DNA from: Lates calcarifer
Taxonomy: Eukaryota; Chordata; Actinopteri; Centropomidae
Assembly (NCBI RefSeq): GCF_001640805.2
Contig: NC_066838.1
Location: forward strand, 23,521,643 to 23,585,642
Direction: 5' to 3'
Length of the DNA: 64,000 nucleotides
The position numbers and the translations under genes are program-made. Below are positions 22,389 to 33,878 of the stretch, one piece after another; position 1 is the first letter of the stretch, and each line of letters starts with the position of its first letter. Below the pieces are notes generated by a model. The model was not told the DNA's origin. It did no database searches and saw only the letters and a list, made by a program, of their open reading frames with translations.

Positions 22389-24300
22389 GGAGAAACAGAC
22401 ACCAGGGACGATTTCTGACTCATCCATACATTCCTATTGATACATAATATAAACCCCCATTATATACCATGTAAGTATTAATACTGTATCTGTATATTTA
22501 TGACGGACACACACACATCGACACCTGTGCTTACAGACACAATCACACGCACTCACTGAGGCACCTACAAGCTCATCTAAGTGCTTTTACTTTGAAAGGA
22601 AGTACTGCAGGTGATGCTATGCTCATACGTGTATTATTAATATTTATGCTTACCAGACAAGTATTTCTTGAAGCCTTTAAATTTTACTAAATGTTGCTAA
22701 ATGTTACTTATGCCTTACAAGTTCAAATGAGCTCAGGCCAGTGGGATTCTTTTGTTTGTGTTTAAGTGGGAAGTTCTGACGAGGAGACGTAGATACAGAA
22801 TATAACCAGACTTATCCTTTAAGGGAAAATGCTGGTGGTTTTGTATGTTATGACCTGTTAAAAATCATGAGCACTTAACATGATACCACAACCATTTTCC
22901 AAAACATATCACTAGTACTTGTGTATTTTATTAATTATTTTATTACATTGTCATCTAGTGGCGGTCCTAAATTGGGACTGAACTGAAAAGACTTCCTTAT
23001 TGATGCGTTCAACTGCCAGCAGGAAAATCAGACATCTGAAACTCAGACTTGAGATGAAGTTGCTTTACAGTTTTACAGAAAGCATTTCCTTTTTTCCCCA
23101 ATTGTGTGTGTGTTTTTAAATTGTTTTTTGCGTTGGCAGAGAAGTTAGTTTTATTTTATCAAGTCCCTGAAGGCACCAGCAGGAAACCCAACCTGCAACT
23201 GTTGAACATCAGATTAATCAGTCAATGAAACAATTATTAAGTACATGTGAAATGTCTTTTGCATTTATACAAGTTAATTTTAATACTGTGCTTGGAAGAC
23301 TGAAGTCTAAAAAGTTACATCACACTTTGAAAAATGGTTAGCAGCAGCAGCAGCAGCAGTGTAAAGTGTTTATGATTAGTTAATGGGATTAAACATACAA
23401 AACCACTGGTGTTTCTTTATATCTGAGCCGATGAGACATTCCAGAGCGCGAGAGGGAGGAAAAAACAAAAACGAACGCTGCATGAAAAAGTTAGATCTGA
23501 CTTTCATCACCATTGCAAACGTTACTGCAGGGCTGGATCTTATTATGTTTTCTGCCAATTAGTAGGATTTGCCAACCCTGTACAGACTCTGCTTGGCTGG
23601 CATATCCCCCTTTGTTATTGTCAGGTTGTGGGGGCTATGTTTGTCCAATGTAACTTGTGTTGTCACGGTTCAAAACTACCTGCTGATATTAAATAACTTT
23701 TGATTGTTTGACTTATGTTTCTGCAGCGTGGGCACAGATAATCTGGCCTCTGTTACTGGGTTCAGGTTTCAGTGAAAACTGATTGTACTTTATTTTGTCT
23801 TCTACCCCCTGGTGTTATTTTCCTCTTTGCGATCGATGTTTTGCACTGTGACAGTGTGTTCTGGATTATTCTGCCAATTGGTGTAAAGGGCTTTTGTATT
23901 GTTTATCATTTTCACTTGTGGTGGTGTAATCTAATCTGAAGAACCAGCCTCCATTACATCTTTTGCACAATATTTATATAATGAAGATATTTTGGTATTA
24001 AACTGTATTTTATATCAAACCAAACCACTTGTTTTTTTAATGCCTGAGTTGTTCACTTTGAACTTTTGTGTCACTTTTGTCGTACGCCTGCTTCACATCG
24101 AACTGAGTGGCTCGGCTGCTCACGGCCCAGCTTCTCCTTATACCAAACAGAGAAGAACTTGTGATAATGCTTTTTTTTCTCTCACTTTCTATAGAATAAC
24201 CAGAGTATTTTAAGCTGCCTTTGATCCTTCTTTAACTACCTGACTTTGTGGGCTACAGATGGAGTAAATATGGGCCCTGCTAACTCTCCATACGGCTTTA
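22389..24300 (+). other. Probable 3' UTR of SOWAH gene and downstream DNA
   Basis: No coding exon is evident after the stop at 22386. The stretch is AT-rich, with (AGC)6 at 23341-23360 and a TG-rich run near 23105. ATTAAA-type signals occur near 23390, 23688 and 23997, but no AATAAA was found, so the end of the transcript is not fixed. Confidence 0.4.
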
Positions 24301-24656
24301 GACCTTAATTCCTGATTAGCTGAAAAGGGCAGCACTTGCTTTTGGGTCCTGGGTATCACACAACACAGAGGGGAACAGAGGCAAGTGTTTTTGTGCCTCA
24401 TTTTTGAAGCGGGGATGTTGGGGGGATAAGAGGGAGTTTCTGTAATAGATACTTATCTTACTGCCCTCAAGCCCCTCAAACAAAGTCCCCCTCTGAAGAG
24501 ATTATAACCCAGGGAGGGCACATTAACTCTAATCCGATGCTTTGAGGCCTCGCACCCCCATTCCTCCCTCTGCCCCACTTATTTCAACCCTTCTGTTGTT
24601 GGGGGGCTACCTTGTATCTGGTGCATGTATGAGTAAGGCCTGTGGCTACACACAAG

Positions 24657-24660
<4 letters not shown>

Positions 24661-24693
<33 letters not shown>

Positions 24694-24699
24694 TGTGTG
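24661..24699. repeat. (GT)15 microsatellite
   Basis: An uninterrupted GT run at 24661-24690 is followed by TTGTGTGTGA. Confidence 0.95.
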
Positions 24700-26495
24700 A
24701 GTTGGAGGGTGGGGGGGTGGAGCGACTGTTTCAATAGCACGCTGACTCTAATGAAAAGCATTGAGGGGTGCATACTGCTGTGTAACTGATTCCTCTCTCT
24801 GAAGAGATTAGGCGCTACATTGTTGGTTCGGTTGCTCATTTCCATGAGAGCACAGCCTCCCACCAGCGGCTGCTTGGCTTTGTTATTTTGAGTTGGAAAA
24901 CACAGAGCCCAATGTCCCTGGCTTCCTTGTTACCATTGTTTCACAAATAGGGCAAAATGTAGATGTCACGTCACAGATGCCCAATAACCTCATTAGCTGC
25001 TCTCTGTGAGGCTATAGAAAAAATAATAGATGCATGAACTTCAGTTTGTTCATTTTCTGCATTAAACTGAGATAACACTACTCTTAAAACCTTTTATCCC
25101 AAATAAACTGAAAAATATTAATAAAATAAATTAAAATATTTTTCATTTAACCTTGTCCCTTTTTGCTTTTGCTCTATGAAAACAGACTTTGCTCTTTGCC
25201 ACTGTTACATCTCACTTAAATAAGAGGAAAATGGCATCCTTGGTTTTTTTTATATGCTACAAAAGTGCAGGATGAACTTGTAACTGAGGTGGAGAAACAA
25301 GGTGCAGTGAGCTGGCAATAATAATGGGGTAAAAAGGCAACTCATAAGTAGTATAAAATCTTTTAATAAATGCCTTATGACACACTGTAAGCTCATGCTT
25401 ATTAATGTATTAATCAAAAAAGGAAAGTAAATTATGTCTGCATAGCAGAAGATGTAGTTGTCGATACCTTAACGAACACTTAAAATGCTCTTACAGCTGC
25501 ATACAACTACACTATAGTGTGTGATAAAACGTTCATGAAATGTTTGTATACTGCTTATAAATCTTACACTGAGAGACTTGAAGTAAAGTGTTACTGGTAA
25601 GAAACTGAACTGTGTTTATTTATTTCCAGATAGTACACAGATAGTACCCTGGTCAGGGAAAAACGACATCCCTGAAACTTGAAGCCAAGATGAAGAAAGA
25701 GATAAGTGAGCAGTGAGATAACAATGCTAATAAGGTTTTTAAAAAAACTAAATTGTATGAATACATCTAATTATTTCATATTGAAGTTTTTTGTTCTTGA
25801 TGAAGACAGCCCCTCTTTGAAATAACCCTACACCGGCCTGCTGGGCAGGAAAAATGAGCATGAGAAACTTTCAACTGAGGGAGAAAAAACAGGGTCGAGC
25901 AAAATGACAATATAAATAGAATAAAAAGAAAACCTGCATTTTATTAGGGAGATAAATGACCAGTCAAGTCAATGTTACTCATAAATTGTATATTTGCCTC
26001 AATCTGTACAGCCTTGATCATTAGACAACTGATTCAGAGCAGGAAAGACTCTACAAACAAAACAAGTAAAACACTGGAGAAACATGAGAAAGATCAACAG
26101 AGGAGGGATTCCTCTTCCAGGACAAATGGACCTGCAATAGATCCTCTGTACAGGACAGAACTAAACACCAAAATTACAAGATGGAAAATCTTGTAAGAAT
26201 TAAACTTTAAAAGTTTTTGATAAAATCTGTAACTTCCAGAGATAATCCAGGATGGCTCAGTGTCCCGAGCAGGAAGAAATGGCACTGTTGCCTTTTTTAT
26301 GCTCATGCTCTGCATATGTTGAGAGGAAACCTGCAGCTGAACTGGAGAACCAGGGTGCAGCGACCTAACAAGCTCATCTGCAACAACGAGCACACCGGGG
26401 AGCTGCTCTGACCGGGCTCCAGCAAACTGGGCCAGGCCTCTAGCTGAGGGATCCTGGGGTCTCAGCACCCACCCACCGGGACCCGACACACGGAC

Positions 26496-26503
26496 ACCAC
26501 CAC

Positions 26504-26540
<37 letters not shown>
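26496..26540. repeat. (CAC)n(CAG)11 trinucleotide repeat
   Basis: Eleven CAG units at 26507-26539 are preceded by CAC units, inside a GC-rich island. On the minus strand the same run would read as polyalanine in an open frame of 154 codons (26094-26558) that begins MMAGVTAAA. That frame has no recognisable domain. Confidence 0.95.
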
Positions 26541-28339
26541 TGTCACACCGGCCATCACAGCCTAACCAACGCTGCCTGTCACTCACCCAGTGGAGGGCCG
26601 TCAATCAGGCTGCACCCAGGAGGGAGCTGGGAGGCGGGCTGCTGCCCGGCACTAAACAAAGACATACTCACATTTGCAAGCGGTCTCAGCGCCACTACTA
26701 TTTTGAAAGAATGATAGAGTGGTCCTGATAAGAGTAATGACAAAGGACAAAGAGTGTTAGGGGGTCTGGGAAGAGGGGGTCTGATAGTAAAGAGGTGGGA
26801 GAGCTTGATAACATTCACACTTTGCTTACATCTCTCCATTTGTGTTGGTGCCCCAGGAAAATCCCATTAGGGAGGAAAATTGGAAGCTCTGCTTGGAGAC
26901 CATTATATACTGGTCGTCAATTGACAAGTTTCAGCTTTGTAGTTTATGTTTGTTGGTTATATTTAAATATTAAGAATAAAAAATGCACATTTTTCATCTT
27001 TTCATAGTCTGATTTACCTAAAAAAAATTATTCTCTCCCCTCCTCCAGCTCAGTTTGTATGAGTCCGCTTTCTCCTCTTTCAGTATCGAGTGCTGTAAAA
27101 GTAAACTAACAAGCACTAGGTGTTGAAGATTCTGTGTATTCTCTTTAGGCTTTTGTTGTCTTGTTCACACCTACCTATGAACTATTCTAATTGCATGTTT
27201 AGTCCCTTTGTCAGCTCGCAGGTAGGGGATGGCCTGCAACTGAGGTCACACCTAAACCTATTGTCCTGACCTGCTCATTAGCTCCCTTACACTGTCAATC
27301 TGCATTTTATCCAAAACCAGGGCCTCACTTAACCTAACAGTCTGTTTAGAGAGTTATAATGTGGGATATTCAGAGGATTTGTAGATAAAGGAAGATATAA
27401 AGTACAGTTTCAACACAGAGGAATGGCTCAGGTGTTATCAGAGATAAAGATAATTTCATCCTCTTTGCTATCTTGTCCTGTATCTCTTCAGGAGCTGAGG
27501 ACAATCGTCTTCCATTTGGTCACTTTTCTCTCCTGTAAACGACTGACATCCTAATAGCAAACAGCGCAAACTCGACCCGTCAGAGCAGGACCAACACCTG
27601 CATTGTGACGGAGCTGGCAAAAGAGGAAGAGAATGAAAAGAAGTTCTACAAGAGGGACAAAAGCCGCTGCCCTGAGCTGTTTGTGTTGTGAGATGTAGAC
27701 TACTGATGCCATAAGCCTTCTCCTCTTTGCACTCTAGTCAGCCCATTGTTGCTCTTGTACAAATTTGCTTTAGGCTCTGTGGACCCCACCCAAATGAATT
27801 CCTCCTTTCCCTCCACCTTTACCCCTATCTGTGGTCACCCACAGCATGCCTCTCTCTTTACGCTGTCCACAGATATGCAACACAATATTAGATATACCTT
27901 GTGGGAAAACACATTGCCATCATTAGTCATTTGGTCTATGAAATGTAAAGTGTAGAAAATGTCAATCACAACTTTGCACAGCACAAATTAACAACTTCAT
28001 ATCTCTGGTTTTGTTTGACCAAAAGTCCCAAACCCAAAGTTATACTATATATAAAAAATGACTGCTCTAAGTTGTAAATCATTTTCTGTCCAGCACCTAA
28101 TCAACAAATCATTTCTTCTATTGCCAGAAACATTTCCTCCAGAAGCACTACAAAGGACTCTGACACTGAAATATACGACAGTATTCACACCAATAAAAAA
28201 ACACTTAAGCTATGACTGGTAAATCCAGAATATACATGAAAAAAGACAAACACCTCAGGGTGGATCAGCTCTGAAGTCGCGTGGTTTTGTTGTCAGAAAG
28301 AACAGAAATCTGCGAGAGGAAAACATACTATTCATCAAC

Positions 28340-28700
28340 AGTCATGGAGGAAGTATTCAGATCCTCGACTTAAGTAAAAGTATCAGTACCACATGGTAAA
28401 AATACTCCAGTACAAGTAAAAGTCCTTCTTTAAATCCTATAGAAGTATCAGCAGCAAAATATAGTATCAGAGTATCAAACTCATTGTGCAGAAGAAAGAC
28501 TTCTATCAGTGTTATATTGTTATTCATTACATTATTGGATTTGTATACAGCTGTTAAATAAATTTAGTGGAGTCAAAAGTAGAATATTTACCACTGAAAT
28601 GTTATGAAACAGACATATAAAGTAACAGAGGATGAAAATATAAGTACAATAATCTTAAAACTGTATTTAAGTAAAGTAATGAGTAAATATATTTATATTT
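28340..28700. repeat. Dispersed fish repeat family A, copy 3
   Basis: This long copy starts at CATGGAGGAAGTATTCAGAT, followed by ACTTAAGTAAAAGTATCAGT. It runs through ACAAGTAAAAGTCC and AGTGGAGTCAAAAGTAGAAT to AGTAACAGAGGATGAAAATA. The block order is shared with the copies at 39150 and 49795. Confidence 0.75.
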
Positions 28701-29279
28701 ACACTCATGTTTTCATTAATTTCTTCAGTGAAATAATGAACTCATGTTTGGCAGTAGAAACTGTTAACTGCACAGCTCTTTTTCTGTAAACATCAAAGTT
28801 AAGATCAAGGATTTTTCCAGATGATTAATTATTATTTGCGATATTTCAAATCACAGGACTGTTTTACCAGACTACAGCAGTTTCAGCTAGGTGTACTTAA
28901 TTATGAAAAATATGAATGAAAAGACAGTATAAAGACAGTGGTATAAATTATATAGAGTCAAAATTTTAACATCAGCTTTAGAGAACACAGAACTACATGT
29001 GTGATTAACACATATCAGGCTAATGTGAATTCACTTGTATTATTATTATTATTAGACTTAATCAAAATAAGGAACAAGCTGCAAGAAACATACAGTTAAA
29101 ACAACTGAAACAAAGATAAGAATCAGCAGTTTAAAATCACAGTATTATAAATGGGATATTTTTAAAAGAATCAGTCCTGGAACACTTCTCCTTTAATACT
29201 TTACTTACTATTATCTCCGCATAAAAGCACCACTACTATCACCAGCAACACCTCACTTCTTAATGCTGTTAATATAATA

Positions 29280-29560
29280 ATCAAAACGATGTGAGATAAG
29301 AGAGGTGCGCTCCTTTGAACACAAACGCCGAGCTTAACTGTGGCTCTTTTGAAGGACGTGAGGAGGAGGGGGGGCAGTGGAATAAGAAGTGTAATCTTTC
29401 CCTCTTATCTCTAACAACCCCCCTCCACACACACACACATTAGCATCTGTTATCTCACAATTATCATATACATTAGTCAACACCTGTTTCACTTAACCTC
29501 GTTTAATTAGGGCCATTGAAACGCTGCCCTTCACTCAAAACAATGCCATCCGATGTGTAA
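29280..29560. promoter_or_regulatory. Candidate irx7 upstream enhancer
   Basis: This compact island 1 kb upstream of irx7 holds two convergent GATA-type sites (GAGATAAGAG 29293-29302 and its complement 29402-29411) and a TCF/LEF-like CTTTGAA near 29313. It also has a TAATTA homeodomain core at 29505-29510. The cluster is suggestive only. Confidence 0.3.
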
Positions 29561-30467
29561 AAGCACAGTTTGTTATGGTTTGGTCAATAAATTAACAAAT
29601 AAAAAGGTATGGCTCTGAGGCTTGAGAGGCTGAATGACAACTGTTATATGCTTTATTCATTTTTATTAACCATCTAATGAAAGAACTAACGAGAATGGAG
29701 CAAATCATTCTTCGGTAACGCGTGCGTAAAAAGTATTTTCTTTTGTTTATTGGCGTGATTTAATGCCACTGAGGTCAATTCAATTCACAAAAGTACAGAT
29801 CTGTAGGTGATGAAGTATCAGAAGCGACAGCAGCGACTGGCAGGATGTTGTTAACTGAATTCAGGTCGTTTTCTAATCTCACCGCGCTTAGTGTTCGTTA
29901 CAGAAATCACATCAGAACTGTTGGAAGCGTCCTTTTAGTGAAACCAAATAAAATGAAAACTATAAAAAAAATACAAGTGTAAAAGATTATATGGTTCTTA
30001 CGATTCTCGGCATTATTGTTTTAAATTCCGCAAAGTTTCAGTCTGCAAAAAAAAAAGTCAAACTTAGTGCTGCTGACAAAATTAACGAATATAATCACGG
30101 TGATACCTAAAAACTATTTTTATACCAAAAGTATGAGACGTTTCTTTGTTACGTGGAGCTGATGTTTAGGTCTATGAGTCTTTATTTACCTCCAAAGAAA
30201 AGGTTGCATTTGAATTGAAACTTCAGTTCTCTCCAGAAATCACTGTGTTGGGGTAAGTAGCACATATTTAGCCTCTCCACGAAAACGCTAAAAGGAACAG
30301 CGGAGGGCGTCTTTGATGGGATTTATTGTCAGTGAAAGCTGTAGGTCTTTTGAACGTAGCTGTCAGTCAATACCAGTGGGACCCCCTCCCACTCCCCCAC
30401 CTTCTCTCCCTGCGTCCTCCTCCACCCTCTCCCGCCCCCCGCTCCCACACGCTGGCAGCTGGGTGTG

Positions 30468-30475
30468 TATAAATA
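30468..30475 (+). promoter_or_regulatory. TATA box of irx7
   Basis: TATAAATA lies 54 bp before the irx7 start codon, downstream of a C-rich, Sp1-like stretch (30380-30450). A transcription start near 30498 would give a 5' UTR of about 30 nt. Confidence 0.6.
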
Positions 30476-30528
30476 CATCCAGGAGGTTGGATCGCCACTC
30501 AAACCCGAAGAGCTGGGACGCAGGAAAG

Positions 30529-31830
30529 ATGCCCGCATCGCAAACTGGATTTGGAAACTTCTTCTTGGAGAGGAACATCAGCATGCCGACTGGATATCAG
30601 ATCCCGGTGCTGGGATGCCCACCGGGCGTGCAACAGCAGCAGGCTCAGCATCTGGCAGCGATGGCAGCTGGGGTTCCTATAACATACTCAGGACTACAGG
30701 GATACAACTTTATCCCATATCCGCACCACAGGCACATCGCACACATGGTGAGTTGATAATTCACAAAGTAATTTACTTATCACATCAACAGCTCATATTC
30801 TTCACGAGTAGTCACTGCGATCTACTTTTATCAGAAAGTGGGTGAACAAGGAGAAATGTCCAGAAACGCATCAACCTCTTAAAGACTTGGCTCACACACT
30901 GAGTTGAGGTTCTGTCAGTCAACACAGACTGTTCCCTCTCGGTCTATAAATCACTCACTGGCTTGTGATCTCTGGGTTGATGGTCGACAACTCCGTGCGT
31001 AATTGCGCACAAGCGAAATCTCTTGGCTCGTCCTTACACTTCCTCTCTTTATTTTTCAGAACAACGGTTTCGACTTGAAGGCCGCCTCTCCCTATCATCA
31101 CGCGCTCCTGGCTCGCGGGGGGGCTTTCTACCCGCCCTACCGCCCGGGAGCAGCCGAGGATCCCGGTAGGGTCACCAAGGTGGCCACTCGAGAGAGCACC
31201 GGGGCACTCAAGGCCTGGCTGAACGAGCACCTGAAGAACCCGTATCCGACCAAGGGCGAGAAAATCATGCTCGCCATCATCACCAAGATGAGCCTCACGC
31301 AGGTCTCCACCTGGTTCGCCAACGCGAGGCGACGCCTGAAGAAGGAGAACAGGGTCAGCTGGGCGTCTAAGGGGAAGTCAGATGAGGAGGACGAGGAGCA
31401 GGAGGGGGAGAGCGACGACGACGACGACAGCCCCCTGCAGAAATGTCACCTGGATGAGCGGGACGAGGCAGAGCCTCAAAGTGACCGCGCAGGCACCGAT
31501 GAGCGCGTCCAGAGCGCGTTGGAAAGCTCGGCACCTGTGGATGCGCGTCTGGAGATGCCGCAGCAGCAGCAGAGCCACGAGCAGGAAGACAGGGAGCTTG
31601 CACTTGTCAAGAAAAGTGACTCTGACCACACACCGTCCGCTTTGGAAAGTAAAGAAAACATCTCCAGTCAAAAACCCAAAATCTGGTCTTTGGCAGAAAC
31701 CGCCACCTCAGAGACTGTGAAGAAACCTCTGGACCATATTTATCACCCGGCTGGAAAACTGTGGGCTGACTGGGCTTCAAGAACCGGACTGTTTGTTCCC
31801 TCGTCTTACACCACTCATGAAATTGTCTAA
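30529..31830 (+). CDS. irx7: Iroquois homeobox transcription factor irx7, 329 aa
   Basis: The exons are 30529-30747 (73 codons, donor GTGAGT) and 31060-31830, joined in phase 0. Residues 1-110 hold an Irx-type N-terminus ([11 protein letters not shown], then YNFIPYPHH). A TALE homeodomain spans about 111-171: [20 protein letters not shown] includes the three-residue loop extension, and the recognition helix is [13 protein letters not shown]. An acidic tract follows (about 181-196), then [13 protein letters not shown] (278-290), a motif shared by Irx proteins. The C-terminus is [20 protein letters not shown]... The protein is much shorter than Irx1-6 (usually above 450 aa), which fits the ray-finned-fish irx7 class. 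It binds DNA in the nucleus; in zebrafish irx7 patterns hindbrain and retina. The start ATG is the first after the TATA box and gives the family's N-terminus. Confidence 0.87.
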
Positions 31831-32090
31831 GCGGGTATTTAGACAGAAACTAAACTAGAGACATTCTCCACATCTTTTGCACTTTAATCGTTCAGACCTC
31901 AGGGATTTCCTGAAGTTTGCAATGAAATGAATGAAAATCTGTTCTGAGACCAAAGACTAACAATGTTGTGTTATTGTAAATAAATGTAGATGTATTTTTC
32001 CACCCACAGCCTGTAAATTATGTTTCCTTTGTCGAATTATGAAGAAATATTTTTGCTTAAATAAACTCCAGCTTCTAGCGAAATTCTGAG
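31831..32090 (+). terminator. irx7: irx7 3' UTR with poly(A) signals
   Basis: AATAAA-type signals occur near 31979 and at 32060-32065, giving a 3' UTR of about 150-250 nt. Confidence 0.6.
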
Positions 32091-33520
32091 TCTTCTACTG
32101 CTTCTGTATTTGATTTATAAATTATAATAGTAATAAGGGCCTTGTACAGAGGGTAACATTTTCTTCAATATTAAGTTAAATTCTCATGTAAAACTAAACA
32201 AAGAACTTGGCTTATCCATGTTAATTTGATGAGTCAAAGAGAGTAATGGCCTTACTTTGCATATCAAACCCAAGTCTAGTCGATCTTCCCAAACAGGTTT
32301 TTGGTTGAGTAACACACAAACATTAACCTTTGAAAAAATTTGGACCTCAGAGAGAGAGAGAGGGAGAAAAATCAGATTTTTAAATTCCTGTGTGAGTGCA
32401 AACTGGTGTTAGATGCTCCTTTTAACCATTTCCCATCTTCTAAAGATTAGGTGTTAGTAATGTTTAAGATCTACCAAAAGGATTCCTCGCCATCAATCAC
32501 CAAGGTTTCCATGTAAATTCAAAGGGCTGTACCTCCATTAATCCTGGGATAATGAGAAAGCTCTTGGGAGCAGCAGGCTTGCAGTGCAGTTGTCTTCTGG
32601 CCTCACCTCTCCATGCAAATCCCTACAAACAGGAGCACACACAGAGCAGATTAGCTTCTGCCTGAAGCCATTTTTCTCACAGAAAATAGATGAAAACAAA
32701 GGAATAGAGTCTTGAAACTATAAAATGTTAGAGTGACTGCGTCTCAGGCTACTTAATAACACTTTTCAACTCGTTACATCTTCAGTTTCAGTCTTGAAGT
32801 AGGAAGTTTCAGCAGTGGAGCACCGTGGAGACGCTTCTCCATGAGCTGAACTTCCAATAGTGAACCTATAGCACCCCCGTGAGGAAGCCGAGAGTAACTG
32901 CAGCTCGGTTCATTTCATTAGACCACGGGGTTTCCAGCTATGGGTAGGAATTGTAGGGGAAAACACAGGTGTCCGCAGGTGTTACAAAAACACCAGTGTT
33001 AGTCACTGTAGTTGGGCCCGTTTATCAAAGCGGAAATGTGCTTTAAAAGCGTTCAGCGACTAATTTTCGCACTTTGAGTCAAAAACAGGGACGTGACACA
33101 CGTATGTTTTGATTCAGTGTGACTTACACTTTCCCAAGTTTCGATATCCATTGTGGATAAACGTCCATTAATCCGCTCAGAAACCAGAGAAAATAGACGC
33201 TCCGCAAAACTCCAGAACTTCCTTGAAAATCTTCCCGTTTTTACGTCTTCGTCGGTATTTAAGCAATTCAGTGACACCTGTCAGTGTATTCATAGGAAAA
33301 ATGCAAACAGGAACTGCTTGTAGCAAATTCGGCGTACTTTTAATGGTGCCAGTCCACCAAAATGCTCACTGAATCCACAGCAACAGTATCACTTCCTGTT
33401 TACACCCCCCAAAGCTTTATGGGTACTGATTTTGTTTGACGTGGGGGTCGCGGTGCAACTAGATGGATATACGGAACAACAGTAGGAAAAATAAACACAG
33501 GTTAAAAATTACAGTTGAAT
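32091..33520. other. Intergenic region between irx7 and cd40
   Basis: No gene is seen in this convergent spacer. The part at 32800-33480 is richer in CpG than its flanks and looks like an old interspersed element, but no clear terminal repeats were found. Confidence 0.4.
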
Positions 33521-33524
33521 AAAA

Positions 33525-33530
33525 TTTAAT
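33525..33530 (-). terminator. Possible cd40 poly(A) signal (ATTAAA)
   Basis: On the minus strand ATTAAA lies about 350 nt after the cd40 stop codon. No canonical AATAAA was found nearer. Confidence 0.35.
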
Positions 33531-33878
33531 GCAAAAGCTTTTAAATTACATGCTGTTAATGTACAGCAGTCACACAGTTTTGTAGCATGTTCACGTTTAA
33601 AAAAAATCTTGTGTACAGGGTAAACATTAAGTTGCTGATTAAATCAAAATACAATATAAACACACACTAAAACCAACAATGTACAAAAATGCTATCAACA
33701 AAGTAATTTAGTACGCCACACTATTCTAATATTGTTGCACTACAACTACATAATTTCAGCACATTTTCAATCTTAATGTTCACACTTAGGGACATTATAT
33801 ACATGTTTATGTGCAAGTGAAATATGAGACACAAGTTCATAATTACATAATGTTCAGAATGAGGCTTTTGGGTTATTT

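Larger units (their letters stand above)
24300..30460. other. Intergenic region upstream of irx7
   Basis: There is no supported gene in this 6 kb. It alternates AT-rich DNA, a family A repeat (28340-28700) and compact GC-richer blocks (about 24400-24560, 24700-24870, 26370-26650, 27480-27700, 29280-29560). Such blocks could be conserved non-coding elements. Iroquois genes are known for long-range enhancers in flanking DNA, but conservation cannot be tested from one sequence. Confidence 0.4.
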
